A DNA stretch of 38,232 nt, taken from CAZWSE01 sp964636575 (GTDB taxonomy: Bacteria; Pseudomonadota; Alphaproteobacteria; Rhodobacterales; Rhodobacteraceae). Under the pieces are notes generated by a model. That model saw only the letters and a list, made by a program, of their open reading frames with translations, searched no databases and was not told the origin of the DNA. Of this stretch, positions 17,979 through 26,554 are shown piece by piece. The first letter of the stretch is position 1, and each line of letters starts with the position of its first letter. The position numbers were made by a program, and so were the translations under genes. The stretch spans positions 1 to 38,232 of the forward strand of contig CAZWSE010000021.1 in assembly GCA_964636575.1 (NCBI GenBank), given 5' to 3'.

Positions 17979-18193
17979 GATGTGCCTTTACAGACTTCCA
18001 TTCCCCAGAAAATAACGCCAAATGAGACAACAAATACAGCGATGTATAAGGCAAGACTGATGCCGGACCAGTAAACCCGCTTTGCCCCGACCAAGACCAA
18101 AAGCGTATCCTTCAATCCTAATTTGTGTTCCCGCGCAGTCACAAACCCAAACACCGCAACGCCGGCCCAAAACAGGATCGTCGCCCAAAACAT
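17975..18193 (-). CDS. Small two-helix membrane protein
   Basis: This 72-aa protein has two hydrophobic segments (about residues 2-20, FWATILFWAGVAVFGFVTA, and 44-65, ISLALYIAVFVVSFGVIFWG) joined by a basic loop (REHKLGLKDTLLVLVGAKRVYW). I do not recognise the family. GAAGGA lies five bases before the ATG at 18193, so I prefer this start to the in-frame ATG at 18223. It ends inside the CTAG that is also the stop of the MobA-like gene. Confidence 0.6.
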   Translation of the reverse strand: MFWATILFWAGVAVFGFVTAREHKLGLKDTLLVLVGAKRVYWSGISLALYIAVFVVSFGVIFWGMEVCKGTS

Positions 18194-18281
18194 GTGTCCT
18201 TCAAAACACTCAGATCTTAGCATATTTCAACCCTATGATGTGTGGTTTTAACAGAGAAACCTCGCTGTACAAAACCACTTC

Positions 18282-18336
18282 GCCAAGCACACAAAGCACC
18301 ACTATACCGGTTTCGGATGTGCGTCTCGTTAACCCT
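18282..18336 (+). repeat. 55-base sequence at the left edge of the assembly gap
   Basis: The 55 bases ending at the first N are identical, base for base, to the 55 bases at 18437-18491 on the other side of the gap. This is what two contig ends sharing one assembly k-mer look like. Confidence 0.95.
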
Positions 18337-18436
18337 NNNNNNNNNNNNNNNNNNNNNNNNNNNNNNNNNNNNNNNNNNNNNNNNNNNNNNNNNNNNNNNN
18401 NNNNNNNNNNNNNNNNNNNNNNNNNNNNNNNNNNNN
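18337..18436. other. Assembly gap, exactly 100 N
   Basis: A run of exactly 100 unknown bases, a conventional placeholder length. Because both flanks carry the same 55 bases, the true sequence may be continuous with one copy, or a tandem repeat of unknown size. Reading frames that run through it are not real. Confidence 0.99.
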
Positions 18437-18491
18437 GCCAAGCACACAAAGCACCACTATACCGGTTTCGGATGTGCGTCTCGTTAACCCT
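18437..18491 (+). repeat. 55-base sequence at the right edge of the assembly gap
   Basis: Identical to 18282-18336. Its right end begins an inverted repeat (CTCGTTAAC, then GTTAAACGAG just downstream), a fold that could have disturbed sequencing or assembly. Confidence 0.95.
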
Positions 18492-18537
18492 GTTAAACGA
18501 GCACAAACAGGCCAAACCTAAGCCTCTTCCTACCTTT

Positions 18538-18557
18538 CATTTTTCCAAAAATACTCA
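18538..18557 (+). repeat. Copy B of the AAATACTCA element
   Basis: The 20 bases read catttttccaaaaatactca. It matches the copy inside cobK (32723-32742) at 18 of 20 positions. It lies about 130 bases upstream of the hydroxylase-family gene. Confidence 0.65.
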
Positions 18558-18689
18558 CACCCCATACCGTCACACCTTGGACAAGGCCCACTTCGAAGGC
18601 CAACAGCACCCAAGCCTTCCCCCCACAGATTTGCACGCAGTCACCTAATTCGCCTACCATTCCCTCCAAACCACGCAAAGGACACACCA

Positions 18690-19415
18690 TTGCTCAGGCT
18701 AAAGCTCATGTTCTCCCACCCCGCCGTCGCCTTCATGGCGGCGATGGCTGTGCTGGGTGTGGTGATCCTGGCCCTCTATGCGCCGACTTGGGTGTGGATG
18801 CTGGTCCCCCTTGGTGTCGCGGCGCAAATGCTCAACGAATACAACCTGCACCGCTTCATCTTTCACCTGCCCCCGCCCAAACAGCAATGGGCCTTTGATC
18901 TGCTCTACCAAGCGCACTACGGGCACCATGATTTCCCGACCAACCACGGGTTGTTCTTTGTGCCCATCTGGGTGGCCATTCCAATGCTGGTGTTCAATTT
19001 CGGGCTGATCTGGACAGTGGCCACGTTTCTTGGCCTCGCAAGCGCAACCTACGTCGCCGTTGCGATCGTTATGGTCGGCGGGGTTTGCATGTTTTTGATC
19101 TACGAATGGTTCCACATGTCGGCACACCTGACGCTGCCCAAAACAAGGATAGAACGACACGTCACAACCCTGCACAACCAGCACCACTTTCGGGACTTCT
19201 CGAAATGGTTCCACGTCTCGCCGGGGGGTGAGGTGATCGACAAAGTGATGAAGACAGCCATCGACCGCGACAGGCTCAAATCCAAACAACGGATGGAGTT
19301 TATACGCACACTCGGCATGCGCCCCGATGACGCCCGACTGGTGGCGGCACGGGCACGGTTCGCGGGCAAGTACGGGCTCACAGCGGATGACATCAAACGG
19401 GCAGCCCAAGGCTGA
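18690..19415 (+). CDS. Fatty acid hydroxylase / sterol desaturase family membrane protein
   Basis: This 241-aa inner-membrane protein belongs to the di-iron hydroxylase superfamily. The three histidine clusters are visible: HRFIFH (about 55-60), HYGHHD (about 76-81), and EWFHMSAH with HNQHH (about 145-170), the ligands for two irons. Hydrophobic segments lie at about 10-30, 34-45, 92-112 and 118-140. The basic C-terminal part is soluble. The start is TTG at 18690, chosen because AAAGGA ends seven bases upstream; an ATG at 18708 would drop six residues (LRLKL region) and has no clear ribosome site. The lipid substrate is unknown. It converges on the RTX gene across a strong hairpin. Confidence 0.88.
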   Translation: MLRLKLMFSHPAVAFMAAMAVLGVVILALYAPTWVWMLVPLGVAAQMLNEYNLHRFIFHLPPPKQQWAFDLLYQAHYGHHDFPTNHGLFFVPIWVAIPMLVFNFGLIWTVATFLGLASATYVAVAIVMVGGVCMFLIYEWFHMSAHLTLPKTRIERHVTTLHNQHHFRDFSKWFHVSPGGEVIDKVMKTAIDRDRLKSKQRMEFIRTLGMRPDDARLVAARARFAGKYGLTADDIKRAAQG

Positions 19416-19431
19416 CCCCGCCCAAAACAGA

Positions 19432-19460
19432 AAAAGCAGGGCACCACTGGCCCTGCTTTT
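19432..19460. terminator. Strong bidirectional terminator between the hydroxylase and RTX genes
   Basis: An 11-bp perfect stem (AAAAGCAGGGC/GCCCTGCTTTT) surrounds a 7-base loop, with A on the left and T on the right, so it can stop transcription on both strands. The two flanking genes are convergent. Confidence 0.88.
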
Positions 19461-19520
19461 CCACGCAACCCGACGCCCTTGCATCGGGGAGCTGCATATT
19501 CCGGATAAGACCCGCGACGC

Positions 19521-22496
19521 TTACTTGGTCAGCAGCGCGGCCTCGTGTTTCTTCAGGGATTTTCGGGCGGTGTGATAGTCTTCAATACCGTCCTTGGTGC
19601 GCAGTTCAGGGAACAACTCCAAGATTTCAGCGCGTTGACCTTGACCAACACCGGCCAAAGCCTGGGCACCGGGCTGGAAGCTTTCAGTCCAAGAGCCGTC
19701 GGACAACACAACCTCGTGCTGGTCAAACATGAAATGGATGTAGGTGGTCCACGACACATCAACGACATCGACACCGTCCATGCCAGTCAAATGCTTGGCA
19801 GCGACCAGAACTTCGCGCTCTTCAAAGTACAAAGCGGTCATATCAGAGGCGACCAGAATACGGTGGTTGGGGCTGACCAGCATATCGCGCTCAGGCAAGC
19901 CGTTGCCCAAGGCACCTTTCTGGATCAGAACAGGACGCAGATGGGGGGACTTCTTGAAATCAGATCCCTTCATGGCCTTCTTGCCAGCCCAACGGATTTC
20001 CTGAATACCATTGTCGCGGGTGATAACGCGATCACCGGCCTTCAAATCCTCGACCTTACGCTCACCAGTTGGGGTAGCGATCAGGGTGCCAGGGGTGAAA
20101 CAGGGAATGACGTTCTCGATGTTCTTGAACATCAAAGAACCAGTCTCAGCACCGTCAGCGTCAAAGAAGACAACCTTACCGTTTTCACGGTTGTCGGCGT
20201 CATAGTTGACCTTCAACGATCCGCCTGCGTTCTCGGCCTCGGCAGCACCGGTCAGATCAAGGGTGTCATAGTCATCGCCACCCTCGCCGCCATCAATCAT
20301 ATCGTCAGCGTTGCCGCCAATGAACAAATCGCGGTCCTCGTTGCCGTTCAGCCAGTCTGCACCAACACCACCGATGATGGTGTCATTGCCGCGGCCACCA
20401 GTCAGATCGTCCATACCTTCGCCACCGCGCAGGATGTCGTCACCGTCCATGCCGGACATGTTGTCGTTGCCAAGGCCGCCGCTGATGTCATCGTTGCCGC
20501 CATCGCCGAGCATATTGTCATTGCCAGCGCCGCCTTTGATGACGTCATCGCCTTCGCGACCCCAGATCCAGTCATCGCCATCGCCACCGTCGATCATGTC
20601 ATCGCCAGCACCACCAAAGATGGTGTCATTGCCGCCGTCGCCATTGATCATATCGTTGCCAACACCGCCGTAGATGGTGTCGTCGCCCGCGCCGCCTTGG
20701 ATCCAATCGTCGCCCTCTTGGCCGTAGATCAGATCATCGCCGTCGCCGCCGGAAATCTCGTCATCGTCGTCAGCGCCCATGGCGCCCAGACCCATCAGCT
20801 GCACATTGTCGATAGAGGCGCCAAAGTTGTCCTCAATGCCAAGGCCAGAAAACTCAAGACGGTTCGATCCGTCGCCTGCACCACCGATCAGAACGAACTG
20901 ATACTCGGTCATGACATTGGAAGACGGGTCGATGGTTGCGACCAATTCACCGCCCCAGAACACCTGAACCTGATTGTCGTCTTCTTGCGGGATATGGTTG
21001 CCGTCGGCTGCGTCAAAGGTCAGCGTATAGGGCTGGCCATCGACCACACCTTGAATGTCCTGACCGATCAGGTTGTTGCCGGGGCTGTCTTCGGTGTCCA
21101 ACCAGTTGGACCCGTCGCTTGCCTGAACGCCACCGCGACCGTTGTTGTGGAAGTCGATGGATTCGCCGGTGCTGTCGGTCCAGCCATCGGCATTGCCGTC
21201 CGCCGCTTCAAAGCCGTAGCCTGTGGCGGTCATGCCTGCGGTGTTCTCGAAAGAGCCGTTATAGATCAGGTTGGTCGCATCACCGATGCCGCCACCATAG
21301 ATCGTATCGTTGCCCGCGCCGCCAGACAGACGGTCGATGCCTGCACCACCGGCAATCACATCATTGCCGCCAGCGCCTTTGATTTCGTCGTCGCCTTTGT
21401 CACCAGACAACAGATCGTCGCCTGTGCTGCCAAAGATGCGGTCCGTACCGTCACCGCCCGACGCAATATCATTGCCGCCGTCTGCGTTCAGCACATCGTC
21501 GCCCGCGCCGCCCATCAACATGTCGTCGCCGTGGCCGCCGTTCAGAGTGTCGTTGCCAACGCCGCCTAACAGAACATCATCGCCTTCGTCGCCATAAAGC
21601 GTATCATCGCCTTGTTCGCCATAGACATTGTCGTTGCCAGCCCCTGCGATCACCGTGTCATTGCCAAGTCCGGCAACCACGATGTCATCATCAGCAGCTT
21701 GACCGGGAAACAGCGCATCGCCGTTGTCGATCATATCGCCGTTTTCGTCACCGGTGTAGTTCACGTCGATCACATCATCGCCGTCTGTACCGTCTACGAT
21801 GCCATCAGGGCTGGCCGAACTTGCAGGGGCGTTGATGATATCGGTGTCATAGATAGCCACATAATCAACAGAGCCGTGAAAGTACTGGCCGTATTTGCCA
21901 TCATCGGTTTCACGCGCACCGATGGTAAAGTTTTCGTCGTCGTTGTCGCCGATATCCATGGTCAGGCCGGTCTTGTCCGAATTGGCCTCATAGGTTGCAC
22001 CTGTGGTCAGGTTTTCGACGATAAAGGACGCGCCCGTGGATTCGTCCCATGAATAGGTCACATTCAACGTGTCGTGTTCATCAAAGAAGTTCTTTGGCGT
22101 ACGCTCGATAAGGTCGACACCTTCGGCGCAATGCATAACTTCAACGCGACCATCTTGGGTGACACGGATCTCAAAATAGCCCTCGTGCCCACGGTCTGCA
22201 TATTCGCCACGGTTCACGATCACATCAGGGCTGGACCCCACATGGTTGGATTGCGTGAACTGGGTCGAAATGGTCCCGACACCCAAATCAAACGGGTCGT
22301 CATCACCTTGCACACTGAAAATTTGGCAATAGCCGTTCAGATGCAATTGCCCGCCGGAAACCGACGCCCCGCCGAGCAAGGCCCCGTTTTGGGCCACACC
22401 GTCCGCAAGGCCGGTGTCCGCAGTCGGACCGCTGTTCAGGAAATCCCAAAGGCCAACCAGATTGGCTGCGTTTGGATCATTTACCAAGTTACTCAT
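19521..22496 (-). CDS. Secreted LamG / RTX / Hint-domain protein
   Basis: This 991-aa acidic protein is likely exported by a type I system and folds on calcium outside the cell. Order of parts: LamG/concanavalin-like N-terminal domain (about 1-230, NLVGLWDFLNSGP onward), RTX block 1 (about 270-400, repeats such as GGAGNDTL and GEQGDDTL), an inserted jelly-roll-like domain (about 410-570, NLIYNGSFEN to GASIDNVQLMG, resembling DUF642/carbohydrate-binding modules), RTX block 2 (about 575-740), and a Hint_2 domain that starts at C799 (CFTPGTLIATPTGERKVEDLKAGDRV) with SPNHRIL and DQHEVVLSDG. The start ATG at 22496 has AAGGAG seven bases upstream. No classical signal peptide, as expected for type I export. 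The Hint domain may self-cleave; that is inference. Confidence 0.92.
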   Translation of the reverse strand: MSNLVNDPNAANLVGLWDFLNSGPTADTGLADGVAQNGALLGGASVSGGQLHLNGYCQIFSVQGDDDPFDLGVGTISTQFTQSNHVGSSPDVIVNRGEYADRGHEGYFEIRVTQDGRVEVMHCAEGVDLIERTPKNFFDEHDTLNVTYSWDESTGASFIVENLTTGATYEANSDKTGLTMDIGDNDDENFTIGARETDDGKYGQYFHGSVDYVAIYDTDIINAPASSASPDGIVDGTDGDDVIDVNYTGDENGDMIDNGDALFPGQAADDDIVVAGLGNDTVIAGAGNDNVYGEQGDDTLYGDEGDDVLLGGVGNDTLNGGHGDDMLMGGAGDDVLNADGGNDIASGGDGTDRIFGSTGDDLLSGDKGDDEIKGAGGNDVIAGGAGIDRLSGGAGNDTIYGGGIGDATNLIYNGSFENTAGMTATGYGFEAADGNADGWTDSTGESIDFHNNGRGGVQASDGSNWLDTEDSPGNNLIGQDIQGVVDGQPYTLTFDAADGNHIPQEDDNQVQVFWGGELVATIDPSSNVMTEYQFVLIGGAGDGSNRLEFSGLGIEDNFGASIDNVQLMGLGAMGADDDDEISGGDGDDLIYGQEGDDWIQGGAGDDTIYGGVGNDMINGDGGNDTIFGGAGDDMIDGGDGDDWIWGREGDDVIKGGAGNDNMLGDGGNDDISGGLGNDNMSGMDGDDILRGGEGMDDLTGGRGNDTIIGGVGADWLNGNEDRDLFIGGNADDMIDGGEGGDDYDTLDLTGAAEAENAGGSLKVNYDADNRENGKVVFFDADGAETGSLMFKNIENVIPCFTPGTLIATPTGERKVEDLKAGDRVITRDNGIQEIRWAGKKAMKGSDFKKSPHLRPVLIQKGALGNGLPERDMLVSPNHRILVASDMTALYFEEREVLVAAKHLTGMDGVDVVDVSWTTYIHFMFDQHEVVLSDGSWTESFQPGAQALAGVGQGQRAEILELFPELRTKDGIEDYHTARKSLKKHEAALLTK

Positions 22497-23250
22497 GACA
22501 GTCTCCTTCACAACGACACAACATGCGCCTGCCGCCCCCTAGGCGGATCGTTTCAACTCGTTATATCTCTGCAAACAGACAGCAGAGACTCACACACACT
22601 TACACACACACTCACACACACGATCAAAGGGAGTTCAGATGTCCGTAGGGGTCTTGGCCCTACCGAACCGCAGCTTCAGACATCACACTGTCCAAGGCGG
22701 TCCGCGCTTTCACAATCGCCCTTTTGGCAACCGCGTTCACACACGAGACATTCCGCATCCCTTAGATGCACTTCAACCGGTCGCCCCCGTGACCAAACAC
22801 ATGCCCTCACACACTCAAGGACCTCATCAGTCATAGGCGGCGGCTTTTCGCCAACAAAGCGAAAAAAGGCAGAAAAGCGGCTGAAATTTGCAAAGTCGTT
22901 TGGGTGCTGTGATCGCCGGTCGAGGTCGAAAAATCGCTTGTCCCCAATGCCTTATCGGTGCTGTTAACCTATTTTTTACGTTTAGATACAATCACTTAGG
23001 TTTCGCCGCGAAACCTACCCTTGCGTTTTGTGGCTCTCGATTTCTGTCGATTTTGGAGCCTCAAATTTGCCCCTCGAAAGCCAAAGATTGCGACCAAAAT
23101 GTGGCCGATGGCCTGAGCCGTTGTCTCCGAATTGGAACCAATCAAACTGGCCGCTTTAGGACTGAACCATTCTGGGAAATCGCAAACAAAGCCCCTTGCC
23201 GCAAGATCACGAATCATGCGCCGGATTTCGCCTGTCTGTTGTGCTGTAGG
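22497..23250 (-). other. Long leader / intergenic region upstream of the RTX gene
   Basis: No supported gene is seen in these 754 bases. Next to the RTX start lie a hairpin (CTCTGC/GCAGAG, 22567-22587), a CA-rich run (TG-rich on the RTX strand, 22588-22621), a second hairpin (GTAGGG/CCCTAC, 22645-22663), and a third fold (GCATCC/GATGC near 22758-22770). Near 22845-22868 TTTTCGC and GCGAAAA can pair. The far part, towards the tRNA, holds only weak open frames that run into the tRNA and are probably chance. Confidence 0.6.
22588..22621 (-). repeat. TG-rich imperfect tandem repeat in the RTX leader
   Basis: On the RTX-coding strand the sequence is a run of TG dinucleotides broken at regular points by TGAG or TAAG, in three imperfect units of about 12 bases. 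Short CA/TG runs recur at 22736-22745 and near 22810. Confidence 0.75.
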
Positions 23251-23334
23251 TGGTACCCGAGGCCGGACTTGAACCGGCACGCCGTAAAGCAACAGATTTT
23301 GAATCTGTCGTGTCTACCATTCCACCACTCGGGC
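23251..23334 (-). tRNA. tRNA-Leu (anticodon CAA)
   Basis: On the minus strand a full class II tRNA of 84 nt is visible including an encoded CCA: acceptor stem GCCCGAG with CTCGGGT, D-arm with GGTGGAATGGTAGACAC, anticodon stem-loop ACAGATTCAAAATCTGT with anticodon CAA, a short extra arm (TGCTTTACGGCG) and the T-arm GCCGGTTCAAGTCCGGC. It lies 50 bases after the dctM stop on the same strand. No integrase or duplicated tRNA end is seen next to it. Confidence 0.97.
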
Positions 23335-23384
23335 AGCGAAGAGGTGTCTAATACGCTCTGACCCGTCCGTCTAGGGGCAAAAGG

Positions 23385-24737
23385 TCAGAACATCACCTGA
23401 ACCAGCCACAAAGTGATCGCCGGGAAGGAGACGAGGATCACCACCCGGATCAGATCAGAGGCCACGAAGGGCGCCACCCCTTTATAGGTGCTCGAAATCG
23501 GGATATCCCGCGCCACCCCGTTGATGATGAAAAGGTTCATGCCCACGGGTGGCGTGATCAGCCCGACCTCAACCACGATCAGAGCCAGAATGCCGAACCA
23601 GATCGCTGTTTCCTCGGCGCTCATCCCGAAATCGAGCACTTCGATCACGGGTAGGAAAATCGGGATCGTCAGCAGGATCATCGACAGGCTGTCCATCACA
23701 CAGCCGAAGATCAGGTAGCACAGCAGCATGATCGTCAGGACCATCATCGGGCTGAAATCTCCGTCCAGCACGAATTGCGCCAGCATATCAGGGGCGCGGG
23801 TCAGGGCTAGGAAGCCTTTGAGCACCTCTGCCCCGAGCAGGATGAAGAAGATCATGGCTGTCGCTTTGCCAGTCTCTAGAATGGCGCCCAAGAAACCTGC
23901 CCAATTCAGCCGCCCCATCACAACCCCATAGAGAGCAGTTGCCACGGCCCCGAAGGCGGCGGCCTCGTTGGGTGTAAAGAGCGCTTGGGGGCCGGGTTTC
24001 GTCCAGTTCCAATCGCCGACGATACCGCCCATTGTCAGGCCGAAGATCATGATTACCGGCCATGTTTGGCCCATCGTTTTCATGCGCTGGCGCCACGGCA
24101 CGCGGGTCGCGGTGGTGGCGCTGTCGGGTCGGATTCGTACATAGATCGCGACGGTGAGCATATAGCCCAAGGCGGCCAGAATGCCGGGGATCAGGGCGGC
24201 CATGAACATTTTGACGATGTTCTGTTCGGCCATGATTGCATAGATCACGAGGATAATGCTGGGTGGGATTAGAATGCCGAGGGTGCCGCCTGCGGCAAGT
24301 ACACCTGTCGACAGGGCGTCCGAATAGCCGCGCTTGCGCATTTCGGGCAAGGCCACCTGCCCCATGGTGCTGGCGGTGGCGAGCGATGATCCGCAGATCG
24401 CACCAAAACCTGCACAGGCGCCGACAGAGGCCATAGCGATGCCGCCTTGGCGGTGCCCTAGGAAATCAGAGGCCGCCCTAAAGAGTGCAGAAGACATACC
24501 TGTACGGGTGGCAAACTGCCCCATGAGCAAAAACAAGGGCACGATGCTGAGACCTTGGTTGGAAAACGTCTCGTAGGACAGCGACTTCAACTGGGCCAAG
24601 GGGGCATTGGGTGTTCCAAGCACGTACCATGTTCCGAAGAATCCCGTAAACGCCATGGCGAGCGCAATGGGCACGCGCAGAAAGATGCCCAAAAGCATAA
24701 GGGCGAAAGCGGTCATGGCGAGGGCGAGACCGGTCAT
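23385..24737 (-). CDS. TRAP transporter large permease (DctM family)
   Basis: This 450-aa inner-membrane protein is the large channel subunit of a TRAP importer, moving an organic acid by ion gradient. It is almost wholly hydrophobic with about twelve helices; family blocks include FSNQGLSIVPLFLLMGQF, ACAGFGAICGSSLATASTMG, GTLGILIPPSIILVIYA and PPVGMNLFIINGVARDI. The in-frame extension to 24788 starts inside dctQ; the ATG at 24737 has GAGG eight bases upstream and overlaps the dctQ TGA by 4 bases, so it is the start. The order on the transcribed strand is dctP, dctQ, dctM. Confidence 0.95.
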   Translation of the reverse strand: MTGLALAMTAFALMLLGIFLRVPIALAMAFTGFFGTWYVLGTPNAPLAQLKSLSYETFSNQGLSIVPLFLLMGQFATRTGMSSALFRAASDFLGHRQGGIAMASVGACAGFGAICGSSLATASTMGQVALPEMRKRGYSDALSTGVLAAGGTLGILIPPSIILVIYAIMAEQNIVKMFMAALIPGILAALGYMLTVAIYVRIRPDSATTATRVPWRQRMKTMGQTWPVIMIFGLTMGGIVGDWNWTKPGPQALFTPNEAAAFGAVATALYGVVMGRLNWAGFLGAILETGKATAMIFFILLGAEVLKGFLALTRAPDMLAQFVLDGDFSPMMVLTIMLLCYLIFGCVMDSLSMILLTIPIFLPVIEVLDFGMSAEETAIWFGILALIVVEVGLITPPVGMNLFIINGVARDIPISSTYKGVAPFVASDLIRVVILVSFPAITLWLVQVMF

Positions 24738-25318
24738 GGTTTGACCTCTTGGCCCGCGATCACCCAATTGAGGCTGCGCCAGACGCAATAGACGGCGACC
24801 AGCACAAAGACGCAGGCCATCGTCAGCGCGATCCCGTAGGGAATCCAGACGGGGATTTCGAGCTCATAGGTGGTTTCAGGAAAGAAGGGTTTGTAGCCCA
24901 TTCCAAGGGCGCCGCGCAAAGCATCGCTGCCATAGGGAAACTTTTCCCCGAAGCCGAGCCAAAGCTGACGGGTGATGACAATGGCGGCCACGGCGATCAT
25001 CAGATCACCCAAGAACCCAAAGAAGGCTTGGATACGGGCCGAAAACTGGCTGGTCAGAATATCAACGGTCACATGGCCGCGGTTCAACTGGCAGTAGGGC
25101 AAAAAGCAAAAGACGGCCAAGGCACAGCCATTGGCCACCAATTCATAGTCACCCTTTAAGGGACCAAGACCAAAAGCCAGCAAGGCACGGCCAATGATAG
25201 AGACAACCGTCAGCACGGCCATTGCGGTCAGAATAAAGCCGCCCACGTAGGCCAGCACTTTGGACAGATGTCCTAAAAAGATGCCAACCCGCTGTTCGGC
25301 GGCGTATGCAAGGCCCAT
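24734..25318 (-). CDS. TRAP transporter small permease (DctQ family)
   Basis: This 194-aa inner-membrane protein is the small subunit that pairs with DctM. Four hydrophobic helices are visible (about 18-42, 60-78, 98-118 and 160-180), with the loop YQLNRGHVTVDILTSQ typical of DctQ. Its stop overlaps the dctM start (ATGA). It begins about 70 bases after the dctP stop, beyond a strong hairpin. Confidence 0.9.
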   Translation of the reverse strand: MGLAYAAEQRVGIFLGHLSKVLAYVGGFILTAMAVLTVVSIIGRALLAFGLGPLKGDYELVANGCALAVFCFLPYCQLNRGHVTVDILTSQFSARIQAFFGFLGDLMIAVAAIVITRQLWLGFGEKFPYGSDALRGALGMGYKPFFPETTYELEIPVWIPYGIALTMACVFVLVAVYCVWRSLNWVIAGQEVKP

Positions 25319-25347
25319 AGGTGAGTTGCCTGTTCAATAGAGGTGTC

Positions 25348-25380
25348 AAAGCCCCGCCCACCTATCGCGGACGGGGCTTT
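25348..25380 (-). terminator. Hairpin between dctP and dctQ, probable attenuating terminator
   Basis: AAAGCCCCGCCC pairs with GGACGGGGCTTT (11 of 12 pairs) around a 9-base loop. On the minus strand it follows the dctP stop and precedes dctQM. Such hairpins commonly let the binding protein be made in excess over the permeases. Confidence 0.75.
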
Positions 25381-25386
25381 ACAGTT

Positions 25387-26421
25387 TTAGTTCGCGTATT
25401 TTGCGACCAATGCTTTTGCGTCGTCTACAAGCGTCTGACCGTCCAGACCGGCTGCTGTGGCCTCTTCGATCCATTTGGCGGTCAGGCCCTCGCCCAGTGC
25501 TTTCATTTCCGCAACGACGGCGTCATCCAGTGTGTGCACTTTGTTGTCGGTTGCATTGACGGCTGCAAGACCGGTCACATCGCCATCATCCATGGCTTTG
25601 CCCGCCATTCCAGATGCCGCTAGGCCGGAGTTCGCATCGATCACGGCTTTCAGATCATCTGGAAGGCTGTCGTATTTGGCTTTGTTCATGCCCCAGATAA
25701 AGACAGTGTTGTACATCGCGCGATCACCGGAAATTGTTGTGTGGCTGTCTGCGAGTTCCTGCACTTTCAAAGGTGGTACGATTTCAAACGGGATAACCCC
25801 GCCATCAACCACACCTTTGGACAAGGCTTCTGGAAAGGCCGGAACGGGCATACCAACGGTTGTTGCGCCCAAAGCTTCGAGCAGAGCGTTTGCCTGACGC
25901 GACGGGCCGCGCAGTTTCAAGCCGCTAAAATCTGCGGTCGACATGATCGGATCGCCCTTTTTGTGGATCGCACCCGGACCGTGAACGTGCATGGCCAGAA
26001 CGCGGACGTCGCCCAGACGTTCGGTCATGTGCTTTTCATAGAAATCCCATAGCGCCTTGGACGAGCTTTCGGCGTCCATTGCGGTCATAAACGGCAGTTC
26101 GAACACTTCGGTTTCTGGAAAGCGACCGGGTGTATAGGCAGGCAAGGCCCAACCGCAATCGATCACGCCATCTTTGATCTGGTCAAAAAGGGCTGGTGGT
26201 TTGCCGCCCAGCTGCATGCCCGGGTAGAGTTCAACCTTGATGCGGCCATTGCTGTCGGCTTCGATCTTTTCGGCCCATGGCGCCATGAACATGGCTGGCA
26301 CCGCTGATTTCGGCGATACAAAGTGCTGGCAGCGCAAAGTCACTTCTTGCGCCATTGCAGACCCTGCGGTCATCGCAAGGGCCACTGCGCCCACAAGCGC
26401 GGATTTAATGTGGAATGTCAT
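25387..26421 (-). CDS. TRAP transporter substrate-binding protein (DctP family)
   Basis: This 344-aa periplasmic protein captures the substrate for DctQM. It has a signal peptide cut after about residue 24 (MTFHIKSALVGAVALAMTAGSAMA), then the DctP fold. The key segment LKLRGPSRQANALLEALGATTVGMPVPAFPEALSKGVVDGG contains the arginine that usually binds the carboxylate of the ligand. The start is set by GGGAGG six bases before the ATG. It is the first gene of the operon. The ligand is an organic acid by family, but which one cannot be read. Confidence 0.93.
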   Translation of the reverse strand: MTFHIKSALVGAVALAMTAGSAMAQEVTLRCQHFVSPKSAVPAMFMAPWAEKIEADSNGRIKVELYPGMQLGGKPPALFDQIKDGVIDCGWALPAYTPGRFPETEVFELPFMTAMDAESSSKALWDFYEKHMTERLGDVRVLAMHVHGPGAIHKKGDPIMSTADFSGLKLRGPSRQANALLEALGATTVGMPVPAFPEALSKGVVDGGVIPFEIVPPLKVQELADSHTTISGDRAMYNTVFIWGMNKAKYDSLPDDLKAVIDANSGLAASGMAGKAMDDGDVTGLAAVNATDNKVHTLDDAVVAEMKALGEGLTAKWIEEATAAGLDGQTLVDDAKALVAKYAN

Positions 26422-26554
26422 AACAGTCCTCCCTGAACTGAGAAATTGATCCCGAATATAGAGACAGAGGCTGCCTATCTATGCAAGCCCATACTGTTTC
26501 ACTTGACCCGTTTGTCTGTGCATGGTCTTGCCCCTGCCAAAGAGGACGTTTGTT

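Larger units (their letters stand above)
18224..18689. other. Gene-free stretch with hairpin, assembly gap and repeated element
   Basis: No supported gene is seen. From left to right it holds a long imperfect hairpin at 18242-18278 (GTGGTTTT paired with AAAACCAC, with an inner ACAG/CTGT), the 55-base sequence repeated on both sides of the 100-N gap, an imperfect inverted repeat about 18474-18505 (CTCGTTAAC then GTTAAACGAG), and one copy of the AAATACTCA element at 18538-18557. Confidence 0.7.

Noticed and set aside
18082..18648. Open frames running through the N gap
   Set aside because: They are open only because N codons contain no stops; nothing supports them.
19545..21569. 674-aa plus-strand open frame opposite the RTX gene
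   Set aside because: The frame is open because the RTX repeats on the other strand are periodic; the product is monotonous IVA/VDQ-rich text with no start site or domain. It is a shadow.
20280..21690. Regularly spaced DNA repeats that resemble a CRISPR array
   Set aside because: The period is about 27 bases because it codes for nine-residue RTX repeats; there are no unique spacers or cas genes.
22996..23292. 98-aa minus-strand open frame starting inside tRNA-Leu
   Set aside because: It begins within the tRNA sequence, has no ribosome site or recognised domain, and the composition is not convincing. I cannot exclude a remnant.
23251..23334. tRNA-Leu as an attachment site for an integrated element
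   Set aside because: No integrase, no repeated tRNA 3' end and no phage genes were seen on either side.
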